Source: Vigna angularis
Taxonomy: Eukaryota; Streptophyta; Magnoliopsida; Fabales; Fabaceae
Assembly: GCF_016808095.1 (NCBI RefSeq)
Contig: NC_068980.1
Coordinates: 2,666,001 to 2,730,000, forward strand
Direction of reading: 5' to 3'
DNA: 64,000 bases
The notes below the pieces were generated by a model, which saw only the letters and a list, made by a program, of their open reading frames with translations, did no database searches and was not told where the DNA came from. Both the position numbers and the translations under genes were made by a program. Shown in pieces: positions 24,035 to 39,700 of this stretch (within the stretch, counting starts at the first letter, position 1; every line of letters begins with the position of its first letter).

Positions 24035-24199
24035 TGGGCCACAATTTAGAATCCATTAACAACAGTTAAACGGGCCATATACTTTTGGGCTAATCCGTGA
24101 GGCTCATTTTAGTGAAGGATACGAGTGTCATTTAATCAATGCTTCTGGGGAAATAGGTATGGAAAATTTTAACCTAGGGTTTGATTTATAAACCCTAAA
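24035..24199 (+). promoter_or_regulatory. RPL38 promoter: site II elements and telo box
   Basis: TGGGCC at 24035-24040, GGGCC at 24072-24076 and TGGGCT at 24086-24091 match site II (TGGGCY) elements, which bind TCP factors. AAACCCTAAA at 24190-24199 is a telo box, and a reverse-oriented AGGGTTT lies at 24176-24182. This combination is typical of plant ribosomal-protein and translation genes and sits just upstream of the RPL38 start codon. Binding itself is inferred. Confidence 0.75.
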
Positions 24200-24285
24200 G
24201 GGGTGGATCCTGAAGCTCTAGTGCGAGAGCAAAGTCGACGGGCCAAGATCGAGGCTTCGAGGAGGAAATCGCAGCGAATTTCATT

Positions 24286-25413
<1,128 letters not shown>

Positions 25414-28400
25414 TTCTGGCTGGTGTTGATGAAGATCAGGTTTTGTTTTGGATTTTGGGGATTCATAGTTAGTAAAACGGCTTATTTTTATTTTCTTTTT
25501 GCTGTTCCTTTTGGGATCATATGTTTAAGACAGATCCAATTATGTGGCTAGTTGATTACACCTTTTTAATTTGACGTCAAAACTTTGAGTCGTTTCTGCA
25601 TACTGGTTTTTGGCTGAACTGTGGTGTAGAATAGTATCCAACTATCTATCTAATCCTTATCTACAGATCTATAGATAAAAAAACCATATTTTGGTCAATA
25701 TCTAATGCTAACTTCACCTCATTCTGAAACAGTAGTTATCTGCAAGAAAATTAATAATAGAAATATTAAGGGAATGTAATAGGATTTCTGGAATAAACTT
25801 TTCAGAATGAATATAATACTTTCTGTGATAAGTTTTTTAGAATGATTTTTTTCAGAAATAACTTTTCAGAAATATACCCTGGAATGAGCTTTCCGAAACT
25901 TTTATTTTTTCTGTGGTGGCAGTGGGTGGCGTGGTACAGATATGAAGGATATTTTAATGTATTTGTGGAGTGCAAAATGGGGGCAGTTAGTATTTATGGG
26001 GGTGGAGGAAGCAATACCTTTTATTATATCGATTATGGGCCTTGTTGAATTATGGTTCAAAGTGTGTTTTGAACAAGATTTATGGAGGTTGTGTTGTGCT
26101 TGTTGATTGTTTTAACATGAATAATAAACAATTCATTTTTGATTAAGATACTGCAAACTCTTAATATTTGAACATGTCTTAAATTTCTTTCATCAATCGT
26201 TTATCTAGTTCTTGAAATAACAAGACCCTAAAAATAGGATTGGAAGATTCAAATTATACGCTACAAAGACCAATACAGAATTGTAATGGAAAGCTCGGAG
26301 TTCTCTGTTCAAAGCTTGTTTGAACTTTTCCAACACTGGTTTTTAACCTAGTTGTAAGTTTTGAACTAAGATTAAAAGATATCATAAAAAACAAAAATGA
26401 TTTATTTCAAAACAAATAATACCTTAATACAGATGTTTTAATAACATTTTGACATAATATAGATGTCATTTTTTTATTGGATTTAGAGTTTATGAACGTG
26501 ATAACAAATAAACCAGCAAGAAAATCACATGTGTACAGTGTTAAAATGTTATTAAAACATGATTTATTTCAAAACAAATGATATCTTAATACAGACTACT
26601 ATTCTTCAAAACATTTATACATTTTTTTTTTCAAATACTTCCGATTTGATTGTTATTTATACTGCCACTGGCCACCATGCAAGTTGTTATTTATTGATCG
26701 CTTTTGTTTAGGATTTACTATTTAATTTAGTTTTTTCCCTAGCAGTCACTGTTTTGATACAGTAAGTAAGGTTTTTGGGTGACATTTATTATCTCCTTTT
26801 GACCATTCTAGTGTAAGTTTTTTTATTTGGAGTTGAGGCATTAAAAGTATTTGACCATTCAACTTTCCACTTTTGTATGAATAATCACATAAAAGGATTT
26901 TCCAACCCATGTGCTATATGCCACTTTAAACAATTCATGGAGTCATCTCATGAATTGAACAAGTGGGAAATGGTAAAAGCAGAGGACCACACACAATCAT
27001 ATTACAAATTCATTGTGTTTGTAAATTCCGTCAGAAACAAGTCATTTTTTACTTACTCAAACTGTGCCAAATGTTCATATAAATATCATATTCTTTTTTT
27101 CAAGGTCAGAATTCTGAATCCTAATTTGATTTAAGCCATTTTCTTTCTATCAAATTTCATAATTTATATTTTGTTTATCAGTAAAATTTGTCTTTTCTTA
27201 TATAATTAGATTCAAATCTCATTAATATTGTATTTTTTAAGTGAATCTCCTCATTAAACAAATGTTAACTACTCTTCAAACACATCTTTAATAGAATTTA
27301 GTGAACAAGGTTTGAATATGAACTACAATTTTAGTACCTTTGAGACTTTCATGCAAAGGCTAAAATACACCGTTTTTATGGATCAGAACTACACTACAGA
27401 TAGGACCACGCTATTAAAAATTATCACACCTTACTCATTCATCTTTAAATATTTAATTCCGTGACATTTCATTAGGCTTTTAAATGTATTTTTTTATTAT
27501 ATATTATAAATCAATTTTCTTCTATAAATCAGTTAATAATTACTTAAAATATCATTTTATTATCGCGTATTATATTTTTAATGAAATATGAAGTTAAAAT
27601 AATATTATGAAATTTAATATAACCGTATCATTAATATAAGAGATACAGTTATTCATTAACTAAATCGATATATAATGTGTGAAACTGCTTCCAAACATAG
27701 TCTCATTGAATCTGGTTTGGGTTGTGAAACATACATTGGTGTCTTTTTATACATTAACTAAATCAATAATAAGGTAACCCGGTTATATTAAGGGTTTAAA
27801 AACGATACCACTTGTGCTTTACATAGTAAATTTATTTCTTTAATTAAGTTTTCAGTTTTTTATTTGAGTTTTCATTAAAAAAAATTACTAAATATTTAAA
27901 ATCTGTGTATTTTTTTAAGTAAATTATCATTGTTTGATTATTTTTTTCGTTAATTAGTTGACATAACTATGATCTTATTTCGGTATCTTGTACATTTACT
28001 TAAAAAATATGAGATTTTATAATTAAATATAAAATTATATCGTGATTAATGACACACATGTTTGATAAAAAAAAATGGTTACATTAATTATAATATCGTT
28101 TATATTAAGCATAGAATCTCTTATATCTTACGTAAAGATAAATAAACAAAAATAACGGATGAAAACAATATTCACATAACTTATTTAACAAAAAAAAACT
28201 AAACGACTAAAACTCAAATATTTATTTAAATTTGTCATAAACTTAAAAGTTAATTAAATCTAAATTTAATGTACCACTTTGGGTTAGTTTAATTGTAAAT
28301 AGAAAATAATTTTAAGTAGTTAATGTAACGCAATAGAAGTGACTAAAATTGTAAAAGAAATATTTATATACTTTAGGATTCACATTCTCTTTCATTCTGT

Positions 28401-29270
28401 TTGCATCCATTCAAAGCTCAGGTCAGAACGAAAAAAAAGACGCCTAAAGATGTTGTGGTTTGGTTCCCACACAGAAATGGAGGAAAAAAATCACGGGAAG
28501 GGTTAAAAAAAGTCATTACATAATCAATTATATTTGTTATATAATTTATTATATTACAATTTTCTGTAGATATTTTATTAAAAAATATATATGATAAAAG
28601 TGTTTTTTTTTTAATTTTATAGTAATAATAATAGAAAAGATAATATTACAAATAATAAATTAAATTTTTAATTTGAAATTAGTATGAGAAACAAAGTTAT
28701 TTTATTGTCATTGGCTTTCATATAATTTAAATAATTCCATTTTCCATTTTAATTTTATTTCTTTGTTGTCTTATCTTAAAAGATATATCGGAAAGTGAAA
28801 AAAATAATAAGTATTAACAAATTTATTAAGAAATTGTTAGAATCAATTACTATATATTTTAAATATTATAAAGTCTTATATATTACGGTTTTATTTTGAA
28901 ATAACACTCAAAAACATAAAAAATAAAAAAAATGTTTAAACTGTAATTAATTTTAACTTTTAAAATATGTGAAACTGTTAAATATAATAGTTATTATGAA
29001 TATTTTTAACAATATAATAAATCAGTCATGAAGTCAACTTAACAACTATAATCTTATTCATTAGTAAAAAAAGGACCGGAGAAAGATTCTCATTCAAAAA
29101 GACGATACACAGAACACTAAAATTAGATGACACCAAACGAGGGAAAAGAAATATTAGATAAATAACATATTGTACTAAATATTTATATAAATAGTATGAT
29201 TTTTTGGGTTAGAATTTAGTTTTCAAATAATCAAATTTTAAACTGTGATCATAAGAAAAACTGATTGATA
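25414..29270. other. RPL38 3' region and AT-rich intergenic DNA
   Basis: The RPL38 3' UTR should lie in the first few hundred bases. Around 25790-25905 'aacttttcagaa' recurs. A direct/inverted repeat structure occupies 26397-26595. Open frames at 25842-26048 and 26877-27134 do not resemble known proteins. The remainder is low-complexity AT-rich DNA. Confidence 0.5.
26397..26595. repeat. Nested direct and inverted repeats
   Basis: A 37-base direct repeat ('atgatttatttcaaaacaaa' and following bases) occurs at 26397-26433 and 26559-26595 with two mismatches. Just inside these lie 19-base inverted repeats, 'gttttaataacattttgac' at 26435-26453 and its near reverse complement at 26540-26558 (one mismatch), separated by 86 bases. 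The whole has the layout of a small element with terminal inverted repeats flanked by long direct repeats. Confidence 0.85.
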
Positions 29271-29276
29271 AATAAG

Positions 29277-29277
<1 letters not shown>

Positions 29278-29348
<71 letters not shown>
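29278..29348. repeat. (TA)n microsatellite, about 71 bp
   Basis: An uninterrupted TA dinucleotide run in intergenic DNA. Confidence 0.97.
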
Positions 29349-29352
<4 letters not shown>

Positions 29353-31363
29353 GGTAAACTTTATTTTTGGCATTATTAATGTTTTGTTGGATAAGCAGTT
29401 ATCCCAAGAGTTTGGTAGAAAAAATTTGATATATTAAAAGGATAATGATATTTTTACAATATTTATTTTTTTATAATATTTTAACATTATTTACGTATTA
29501 TTTTTACGTATTATTCTGTTATTGATATATGTTGGTATTTATGATTATTATTATTGATTGTAGAATAATTTTGAATCAATCACATAATGACACGTAGATG
29601 ATGTTAGAATGTTGTCAAAATATCATTATCTATATTAAAATGATTTCTTTCCTTCATCTACTCTTCATGCCATCCAACTTAAAACTTGTTACTTTACCTT
29701 TAATTAACTGTCACACCAACTAATTATGTCAATTACCTTCGTATCATTCATTCCTTGTTTTACAAAATTTGGTCGCCACACACTAACTAATTTATCATCT
29801 AATCAATCATGCTTAAAACAAACCATAGCTCAATCTTTTTAACTCTAATTATATTATGTGTTTTTCGAGATGGTAATATCTTCAGTTTAATTATATTCAT
29901 CATTGTTTTCAAATTTAAAATGTATATACATTTTAATCTTATTATATGTTACTTGTGAAGACTGTCATTCATCCTAAGTATTGTCATAGTGACTATATTT
30001 GTACCCAGATTTATATATTTTTTACATTGTTGTAAATATTAATTAAATATTATTTTTGTGAAAAAAGTGGTATTATTAATATTTAATATTAAAATAATAC
30101 ATATTTTTAAGGACATAGTTGAACACTTGAAATTAATTAGAGTCAATCATCATGAGTTGAGAAAAAAATAAGTCAGTAAAACTCGATTATTATTTTTTGT
30201 GAATAAAAAATTTTATAAATTGGTTTGACTCGTCATAAACTGATAGATTAATAGATTAATTCACTTAAATATGTTTTATTCTTTCAATTTATTTGATATA
30301 TTTATTACAGTACAAAGTTTACTGTGACTTTATATATTATTTTATAACATTGCAGTCGAAGTCTTAATCTATTTTATCAAATATGATTGTAAATAGTAGT
30401 TAAAAATTAAAATATTAACTTAAATATAATACAAACAAATAGATTAAATCATCAAATTATTAAAATACGATTAAACAATATCTTATTGTTTAAAAAATCA
30501 AATTGTCAATTTATATAAATGGAAATAATAAATAATTATAATAAAAACAAGCTTGTGAAAAATTATAAAAAAAAAACTAATAAAAGTTATTGTTAACTGA
30601 TTATGAATCAATTCACATTCAACTCAATTCCAACTTGTTTAAAATTAAATAAGCATGTCAAGTTTGACATACATTTAAAAAAGTTAATTTTTTTCTAATC
30701 TAATTTAACTCAAACACTTGATGAGTTGAAGTGGTTCATAAATTAAAACTTATTTTAATATATCTAAAATACAACATCTCATCTAAACAAATTGTACAAA
30801 ATTAAATTTGTAATAAAAAAATAAACTTTAAAGATTTAAGTGTATGGTATGAAATGATAGTTGAGGTAAATGAAATGGAAACTTTTGCAATAAAATAAAA
30901 ATTAAAAAACAAAACAAAACAAAAAGAAATAAAAAATAATGAAAAAATATAAGTTATTTTATATTACCTAATAAAATTAACATAAAACAGAAATAAAAAC
31001 AAATACGAAAATAAGGAAATACTATCGTATCTTATTTAAAAGAATCAAATATTATTTATACTTATATTTATGTCAATTGATATAAAAAAATTTATTGAAA
31101 CCATCACTCTTAAAAAGAAAAAGAAACTCAAACTCAGCTATAATAATATATTTGTTCATTAGCTTTGCTAAGATCAAATTAAACAAAAGCCATGCTTCTA
31201 AATTATTCATAGACAATTTTTCTGTCCGCAATTAATTGTTGAAAGGCTTTACGAGAGGCAACTCAATGGTTGAACTTATAGTTATTCTATTAACTCTGTT
31301 AGGAAACTATCATATCTTACCAGATATTCTTCTTCTCTCAGAGTTCGGAAATAAATGCTTCAG

Positions 31364-31365
<2 letters not shown>
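29349..31365. other. AT-rich intergenic DNA
   Basis: No gene or element was recognised between the two long (TA)n tracts. Composition is uniformly AT-rich with many A or T runs. Confidence 0.5.

Positions 31366-31433
<68 letters not shown>
31366..31433. repeat. (TA)n microsatellite, about 68 bp
   Basis: An uninterrupted TA run flanked by 'ttcagaaa' on the left and 'tttcaggaa' on the right, so the flanks continue a partial palindrome. The tract lies inside a frame at 31236-31460 that has no protein-like character. Confidence 0.97.
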
Positions 31434-31435
<2 letters not shown>

Positions 31436-32039
31436 CAGGAACACAATATATGAAAATTAAATTTACATATTGTTTTGGTAGAACATCAAAATATAATTAA
31501 AATCGATAAAGCATGCTACTTTAAAAAAAATGAAAGTGTGTAATTGTAGTAAACGCAAGATAAAAGATAAAGGGAGAAGACACTTTGAAGTAAGCAATTG
31601 CTTATATTATTCAATCTTAACTTGTATAAGAAGAATAAGAGTTAAAAATGTATATACTAAGTTAAGTATTTATCAATTATTCGGATACATTAATTGATAC
31701 TGAATTCATTGAAAACTTGTATTTATGGGGTCTTTATTACTATGCAAATATATTGTCAATAAGTTTTATTCTATCATATACAAAATTAATTTTCCTTTTG
31801 TTTTAGGTCAAGAAATAACTCTTTCAGCTTCATGATATCTCTTTGCTTAAATCCATATATAAATGCATACACTAAAATAACACACAACAAATAGAATTTT
31901 TTTCATGGAATTCATTTCTTCAAACCAATTCATACTTACTTTATCCTTGTTAACCATTATCACATTCAAGATCAATTATAACCATCAACTTTATCATACT
32001 AATATACATATTTATCATTAATTTCATCATTCTATTTAA

Positions 32040-33030
32040 AACAAGAAAATGTAATAGTCTGATTTACACCCACTGCCAAAAATCCTTGCCTAGTAAAATT
32101 TTAACATAGGTGCTCCTAGAAGAATTTCGTCAAATGCCGACTATACGACGATGTCAGTTTTTACCCGACGTCTCTAATGAGAGAGATCCTGCAACTCCTA
32201 GGATTTAATTCGAATTTATAGTATCCAACGATCTTAAGTGACGCCTAACGACATCAAGTTGACGAGCTCTATGACTTTAGTGTCACCCAATTATAAAACC
32301 CATCGCCTAACGACAGAAGTTAGAGAACTCATTGTTTAAATGTTGCGGAACACTATCAATGGTGCTCGACGATGTATCAATGCACAAAATTTCTCATTCT
32401 GAGCTTTGATTGAATAATTAGACTCATCTTAAGTTAATCTCCACTTAATAAAGTTTTAATTACTTAATTAAAAAACTCCACCAAGACATTACAACCCATG
32501 GACAAAAAAAAACACATTATTTCAACATATAACAACAGTACATACATGTAACACATATCTATAACAAATTAAGTAAATTTCATATCATCTCAAATCACAC
32601 TTCAACATACATATACATAAACACATACATATAATCAACAGAAAAACAAATATAATCAACTTCCCTTACCTGTAATACAACTCAAACAATTCTAAAAAGT
32701 ACTAAAATGTCTCTAACTTTACAAGATGTTTTACCTAAACATAAAAATATCACAAGAATGATCAGAAGATACCATTATGATCCTTAATCAACAAAGACTC
32801 CGATAAAGTATTCAAATAACATATACAACCAAAAGAAAATTGCATGCAAACCATAAAATAAATTTGACCAAAAGAAAAAAAAAATGGAAAAACTGATCAA
32901 TAAAAAAATAAGAACTTGAGAAGATCATTCTAACAATTTATAATATTTAAGCAAGTAGGAAGAACAAACAAATAAAAAATAAATAATTTCTACAAAAATA
33001 ATTTATAAAAAAATAAAATATTTTAAAATA
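32040..33030. mobile_element. Retroelement remnant, copy A
   Basis: The 32040-32420 part is unlike its AT-rich surroundings: it has recurring CGACG, CCTAACGAC and GACGAGCTC-type words. Further on, 'aatcaacttcccttacctgt' (about 32655) is a phrase shared in type with 'ttagcttcccttacctt' near 49637 in copy B. I recall this arrangement from non-autonomous LTR-type elements of Phaseolus and Vigna. No coding domain and no intact LTR pair is visible, so class and limits are uncertain. Confidence 0.45.
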
Positions 33031-36000
33031 ATAAAACTCATTTATAATTTTTTTTTTAATATTAAATGATCGAGTCTTTTTATTTATTTTAAATACACTA
33101 TTACTTTTAAAATATAATTCGGTAGATTCTTACATTTTTAAATATAAAATTTAAATTACTCATATCATTCTATATTCACTAGATTTTAAATTTGTAAATT
33201 TAATTATTAATGTTACAATTTTGATCCTTTGAGTTAAAAATCACTGCAGACAATACTTTTTAAAGTAATTTCCATCAGAAAAAAAAATATTTCCAATATG
33301 TATACATGAAATTGATAATATATGACAAAATTTCCTAACCAGCTTATATACCTTTTTATATAACGTGTTATATTGAAATCAAATTCCCTTACTCTACCAA
33401 AGAACTACGAACTTTATTGATCCGAACAATGAATGAGACAAAAATTCTCTTATTTGAGACGTTGTTGATATATGATGGCAAATTATTGCCCACGATAATG
33501 CTGTTGTGGGACTCCATTGACGCTGATAGTGTTTTCTGCTTCTGTCTTACCATAAAGAAAAGAAAAAAAAAATACAATAAAAGGTTATAAATACGTATAT
33601 ATTTATATTTTAATTAATTCCCATTTATTTATGAAAATATTTTTTTTTCATTTTCAAATAATTCTTTTAACTTTTATATTCTCTTTTGGGCATAAGAAAA
33701 AAAATATGCAATATGATTTGAATGCATGTGGATTTTCCTGTATGCAGTTTATGAATTTTTTTTAATAAAATGTGATATTTCTTAAATTTATTGAAAAAAT
33801 CTTATATTTGAGTACATACTTTCAACATATATGTTTTTATATTAAAATAATTAATTATAAATTTTTAAATATTTTAATTTTTATTTTATTTTTACTCAGT
33901 AACATGAGAGGTGTAACTAAAATAAAAGTGAAAAGTATTATTAATAAACTAAACAAAAGTTTGAATATTATTATTGAATGTATAAAATTATAAAACGTTA
34001 TATTATAAAAAATCATTGTATTTATTATAGATTATACTATTTATTATTTTAATCCTCTCTCTATACATATATTTTTAAGTTTCTTATTGACACATTTATC
34101 ATTTTAGAGTATAAGGTGTGTTTTGAGCTAAATAACTTAAAATGTATATTTGTCTTGCCTAGTTTTATTTGATATTTTAACAGATAAAAATCATTTCGTG
34201 TTAAATATCATTTTACAACATTAATAAAATAATTAAATATTTATTATATTTGTTCAGAGCGCATTACACATTGAATAACTACAGAAAACAAGTGAAAATC
34301 TCATTAGTATGAATATATATATATATATATAATTGCATCATAATTTTAATAGATAAATTTTTTTAATGGTGTTTCTGAATTCCTGAATCATGTGGATGGA
34401 TGTTTTTTCTCTTATTGTTAAATCAGAATAAAAAATTTCCAACATGTTGATATTCAGCTCCAATAACAATTATCAAATATTAGACTAATATAAACTAATG
34501 AAATGTAAAAAGTAGACGTCATATGTTCAAATAATAAAAAATGTATAGTTTTAATATATGTTATAATAATATCAACTATACATGCATAAGTATAATAATT
34601 AGAATATGCTCTTTTGACTTTAACAAACAAATCACTCTTCTTTCCAAATATTCTTCTGTCAAATGTATTATAGTTATTTTTAGGTTTGTAATGAAGAAAT
34701 TATATCCTTAATATTTCACCTTAATTACTAATTAATTGCTGGATTCTTTGTCAACTGTTGGATATAATGTCATTCACGTGTTGGGTGATAATGTCACAGG
34801 AATGTACATAGCTAACGACAGTTTCTAAAAAATCATAAACTCTAAAAAAAATTCATGAATATGCAAAGATCTACTTAAGATATGGAGTTCTTCAATAAAA
34901 TGCTAATTATAGATACAAAGTACAATAATATGAAAATTGTATAAAATATATTTGCATTTAATAATTATCAAACACAAAAACAATAGTATGAAAAAGGTGT
35001 AAAAGTTATTTGTATTTAATTATAAATAAATAATTTATTCTTACTATTTACCCCATTTAGTTATTTATTTGAAAATGTTTTTTTTTTCAATTTAGGTAAA
35101 GTATCAATTAATCCATTTTAAATACACAATGTTAGAAATTTGTTATTAACATTTATATAAAAAAATTTGAAATATCTACAAATTCAATACTATCATGTAA
35201 TTTATTTTTCCAAATATGCAGATAGAAAATTCATCCTTATCAACTCACAAATTAATTATACAAATAAAGTATAATACAATTCGATGTTAGAACAGTTTGT
35301 TCCATCCAAATTTGTTAAAATCTAAACAATTACTAACTTAATTAAAATTCCAATTTTCAAATCTGTATTATTAAAAGAAAATTGTAGAAACAAATCAATA
35401 TTTAGGAAAAAGATTAAATTTACTTTATTTGTTGTTATTATTTCCTATGACAGTAACTCAATTACGTCACCAATCACCAAATAAATTCATTAACCATGAA
35501 AAGAAGGCCTAATTACTTCCACATTTTTTTTTACTAAATTATATTTTGAAATTAAAACAATTTATTAAATTCGAAATTGTTTTATATAGAAGGAAGGCTC
35601 GAAAAGATAAAATGTTTTCGTATTCGAGTCACACAAATAAAGATAAGGCATGCAAGGTTATCATTAATAACAATAAAAACATTATTAAATAATAATAAAA
35701 AAATGTGTATTAGCATTAATAGAGTGTTGTAATGCGTGTTATGTTGGTAGCCGACAACCCATTTACCTTGTTCCTAAGACGAAAGCTCATCCCACATGCA
35801 TCAATTTTCTATGCAAAATTAAACCTTAATCATTCCACAATTAAAAAAAAAACATTTCTTTCTTAGTTTTTCAGATAATTAGAAAGAAACCAAACCATGG
35901 TAAAAGAAAAGAAAAGGGAATCACAAATTTAGAGCCTTGCTAGATAGCAAATAGAGTACTCTTTTGTCTCTGATAGAGCCAGTTAGAACATTTGGAATGG

Positions 36001-36728
36001 TGCCTCTGCAACAGAAGCTCTTGAATTCGATCCAACCAAAAAACAACAAAGCAAACTAGTGGGTCAGGTGAAGAGCGTATTGTGTGATTTGAAGAGCATG
36101 TGTATGGAGATGTGTTTGTCAGATGCTGACACCTCTTTGCGTATCAATCATGCAATGCAATAACCCTGCCGCCAATTATACTCTTCTCTTCTCTGCACTC
36201 TTTTCTCGCAACTTTTCACACCCTTTATCTTTCTCATTTGAAAAAAATATTCATTTCAGTCCATCTTAATTTTATTTTCCTCATCCGAACACAACCGTAC
36301 CAACCCACCAAATAATTTCTGGTATTTCACCAAATATTTGGCGCAGGTTGTTTGTAATGTTATGTTCTGTACACCTACCTGTAGCGGTATAGTACAACAA
36401 ACAAATTCCTTTCCTTTATTTTGTATTTTTTTTTCTATTGGTTATTCGATATTAATTATGTTCCTGTTTAGTGGATACTGTCCTATTCCTTGTTTTTTGT
36501 TCTAAAATTTGCTGCCTAAACTGGCCTATGGAAATCGGATTTTTTTCTTAATCTGAAAGCTCTCTGTCCTTTTTGGTTAACCTATGAATTAGGCTATATT
36601 TGTTAAAAGAAAATCAATTCCCTGGGTTATAGTTTGTAGTTTTGTGGCCTGAGTTTGTTTGAATCGAGAGAGAAAGAAGAGGGGTTTGTTCTTGTTGGGG
36701 ATGCATATTGAGGGTGGTGGAGGAAACA
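33031..36728. other. AT-rich intergenic DNA and DUF936 upstream region
   Basis: No gene was recognised. A short (TA)n tract lies at about 34313-34331. From about 35.9 kb base composition becomes more balanced and probably includes the promoter and leader of the DUF936 gene. The short frames at 33389-33577 and 33772-33993 have no protein-like features. Confidence 0.5.
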
Positions 36729-39700
36729 ATGGCGAATCTGGTACCGGGGGTGCTTCTGAAGCTTCTGCAGCACATGAACACGGATGTGAAGGTCGGTGGT
36801 GAGCACAGGTCTTCGCTGTTGCAGGTTGTGAGCATTGTTCCGGCACTTGCAGGGGGCGAACTTTTCCCAAATCAAGGTTTTTACCTCAAAGTCTCTGATT
36901 CATCTCATGCTACTTATGTTTCTCTCCCTGATGAACATGATGATCTCATTCTCAGTGATAAGATTCAGTTGGGTCAGTTTGTGTTTGTTGATCGTTTGGA
37001 GGGTGCTTCTCCCGTCCCCATTCTGAGAGGGGTTAGGCCTGTTCCTGGGAGACACCCTTGTGTTGGAACCCCTGAGGATATTGTTGCGACTCATTCCCTT
37101 GCTTTCCTTGACAATGATAAGGACAACAATGGGGTTTCTTCTGGTGTTTCTGACATGGATAGATCGAAGTCTCCGAGGAAAGCTTATAGCGGTGCGGTTG
37201 GAGAGAAGGAGAAGAAAGAGAGAGTGAGATCAAATGGTGGTGTTGTGAGTGGTAAGGAGGAAGTACAATCCAGCAAGATTAGTGCTGTGTTTGCTAGGGG
37301 CAAATCTCAGCCTCAGCCAGTGAAGCCTCCACTCAAGATTGAGGTGAAGAGGGAGTCTTTGACTAGATTGAGGTCTACCAATTCGCGGTCCATTCCTTCG
37401 TCACCGAGTAGTTGCTACTCCTTGCCGACCTCATTTGAGAAATTTGCCAATGGGGTCAGGCAACACCAGACTAAGGTTGGGGCTAAGGTGGGAGTGGTGG
37501 AGACGGGAAAGTTGGTTCGTGGGCCTAGTGGTCCTGCTGGAAAGAAAATTGCGAATCCGGTTAGAAATTTGGTGCAGGGAATTGAGCTGGGGACTAAGGC
37601 TCTGCGGAAGAGCTGGGAAGGGAGTATTGAGGTTAAGACTAGAGAGTCCTCCAAAACCAAGTTTGCAACCAAGTTTGATCCTAAGCCTGAACTAAGTGTG
37701 AGTTGCCATTTCTTCTTTTCAGAAACTCTTAATGTCAAATGCATAGGCTTGTTGGAGTAATTGTTCTTTTTTATTGTTTTCCTTTTGAAATTTTATGCAG
37801 AATAATCTGCTATTAAGTTTAGTCAGTATCAGAGATTTGGATTTCATTACCTCCATGGATTGAGTTAATTAAACAACTACATATACCTTTTCCCTTAATT
37901 TTTTGTCCTACCAGACTCCTAGGAGAAGAAGCATTTCAATCAGAAATGGGCCGTCTAAAGAGGAGGAGAAGATTCAAGCACCAGCAAAACCCTCTAAGGA
38001 ACAACTCAAGACTCAAACGTCTGCAAAGAAGGCTAATGCTAATGGAACTACAGCAGAACCAGAAAAGTCAAGCAAGCAAAGAACTTCCACCGGAAAGAAA
38101 GCAGAAGTTTCTAACCTCCCTGGAAATTTGGTCAAAGTTTCTCTAAGTAATAGAAAAGTGACAGATGCGACTGTTCAATGGGCTTCACTCCCATCATCTA
38201 TTTCAAAGCTTGGAAAGGTATATCAATTAAGAACTCCTTTACGTTCACATTGTACTTCTTTGGTTCTTGGCTGTCAAAGCATATACTGTCCACTGAATTG
38301 CAATAGAAAAGAGAAAGGAAGGCAGAGGTGTTTTAAAAATATTGTCTCGTGAGATATGTAAAAACAACTCAAATAAGTATAATGTATACCATAGAATAAG
38401 TGTTCTGAAGGTATGAAGTTGGATCATGTGATTGTTCCAAATATATATCCCTACTCACTGGATACATTATTCAGAATATTATATGACCTTACTTTAACTT
38501 CTGCTCAGATTATAAATTCTTAACCATATTGTTTCTTTTTATAAACGGGTGTGCAAAAGCAAAACTAACTATATTGTTTCATTCTTTTTCTATGTTCACA
38601 TTTGTTACAGGAAGTAATGATGCAGAGAGATGCAGCACAGATAGCAGCGACTGAGGCTATGCAAGAGGCTGCTGCTGCAGAGAGTTTACTGCAATGTCTA
38701 AGGTGCGAATATATTCATACCTGAACATTTACATTTAAGGGTGAAGTGTAATAGGAGGGTAAGTGAAGGGTATTTGAACTGACTTGGAGAAAGGAGAAAC
38801 ATGTGGAGAATGTGACATTTTTAAAATCAAAAATCAGCCAAAGCTAAAAACTCCAAATCACATTCAGAATACCTGTAATTTACCCTCTAATTATTATGTG
38901 TAATCAAGGCAGAGACTTCTTGGACACTTTTGAATTTTTTTAGACAAAAAGGAAACAAAGTGTGTACGAATGCTATCCATGTCAAATGCTATCAAAACTG
39001 GTCTGTTGCTTGATTTAAGGGATAAGTTTGATAGACATATCATGTACATCTTTCACATTTTTAGTGATAACTTTTTCATTTACCATGGTGAGATGCTGAA
39101 TATATAGAGGACTTCAGGTTTATCCATAAACATATTTAATCCATATGAGGGGCTATAATGTCAAAATGTTCTAATTCCATGCCACATACCAAGTTTTTGC
39201 TGACGTTTGTTTCTGATGTTTCTGGCAGAACATATTCAGAGCTAACGAATTCTGCTAAGGAACATAACCCACAGCCAGCAGTAGAGCAGTTTTTAACTCT
39301 TCATGCTAGCTTGAATAGTACCCGGACAATAGCTGAATCCTTAACAAAACACATCCCAGATTGTTCATCTCCAGATTATGACAAGGGTACAGCGGAAGAC
39401 ATACTAAAAGTAAAATCAGATAGACAAAAACAAGCGGCTTCCTGGGTCCAGGCAGCCTTGACCACCAATCTGTCATCCTTTGCTGTTTTTACAAGAGAAA
39501 CTCAAACATCGAGGCCTCCAGCTTCAAGCAGCTCTCAAAACCAAAAGACTGTTGTGGGAAATCAACCCATGTTAGTTCTACACAATTCAAGTGAAGATGC
39601 TTCATCAAAAGTTCATGCAAAGACCCGTCTGACATCTAATTCTAAGCATGCCTCACAAGGAACTCTACGCAAACCAGGTGATGGGTTATTAAATGGGCAG

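Noticed and set aside
25842..26048. A 68-codon + strand frame after RPL38
   Set aside because: No recognised family; adjacent sequence shows simple local repeats, so it is probably 3' flank.
31236..31460. An open frame running through a (TA)n tract as an Ile-Tyr repeat
   Set aside because: It is open because the TA repeat has no stop in this frame; the flanks are not protein-like.
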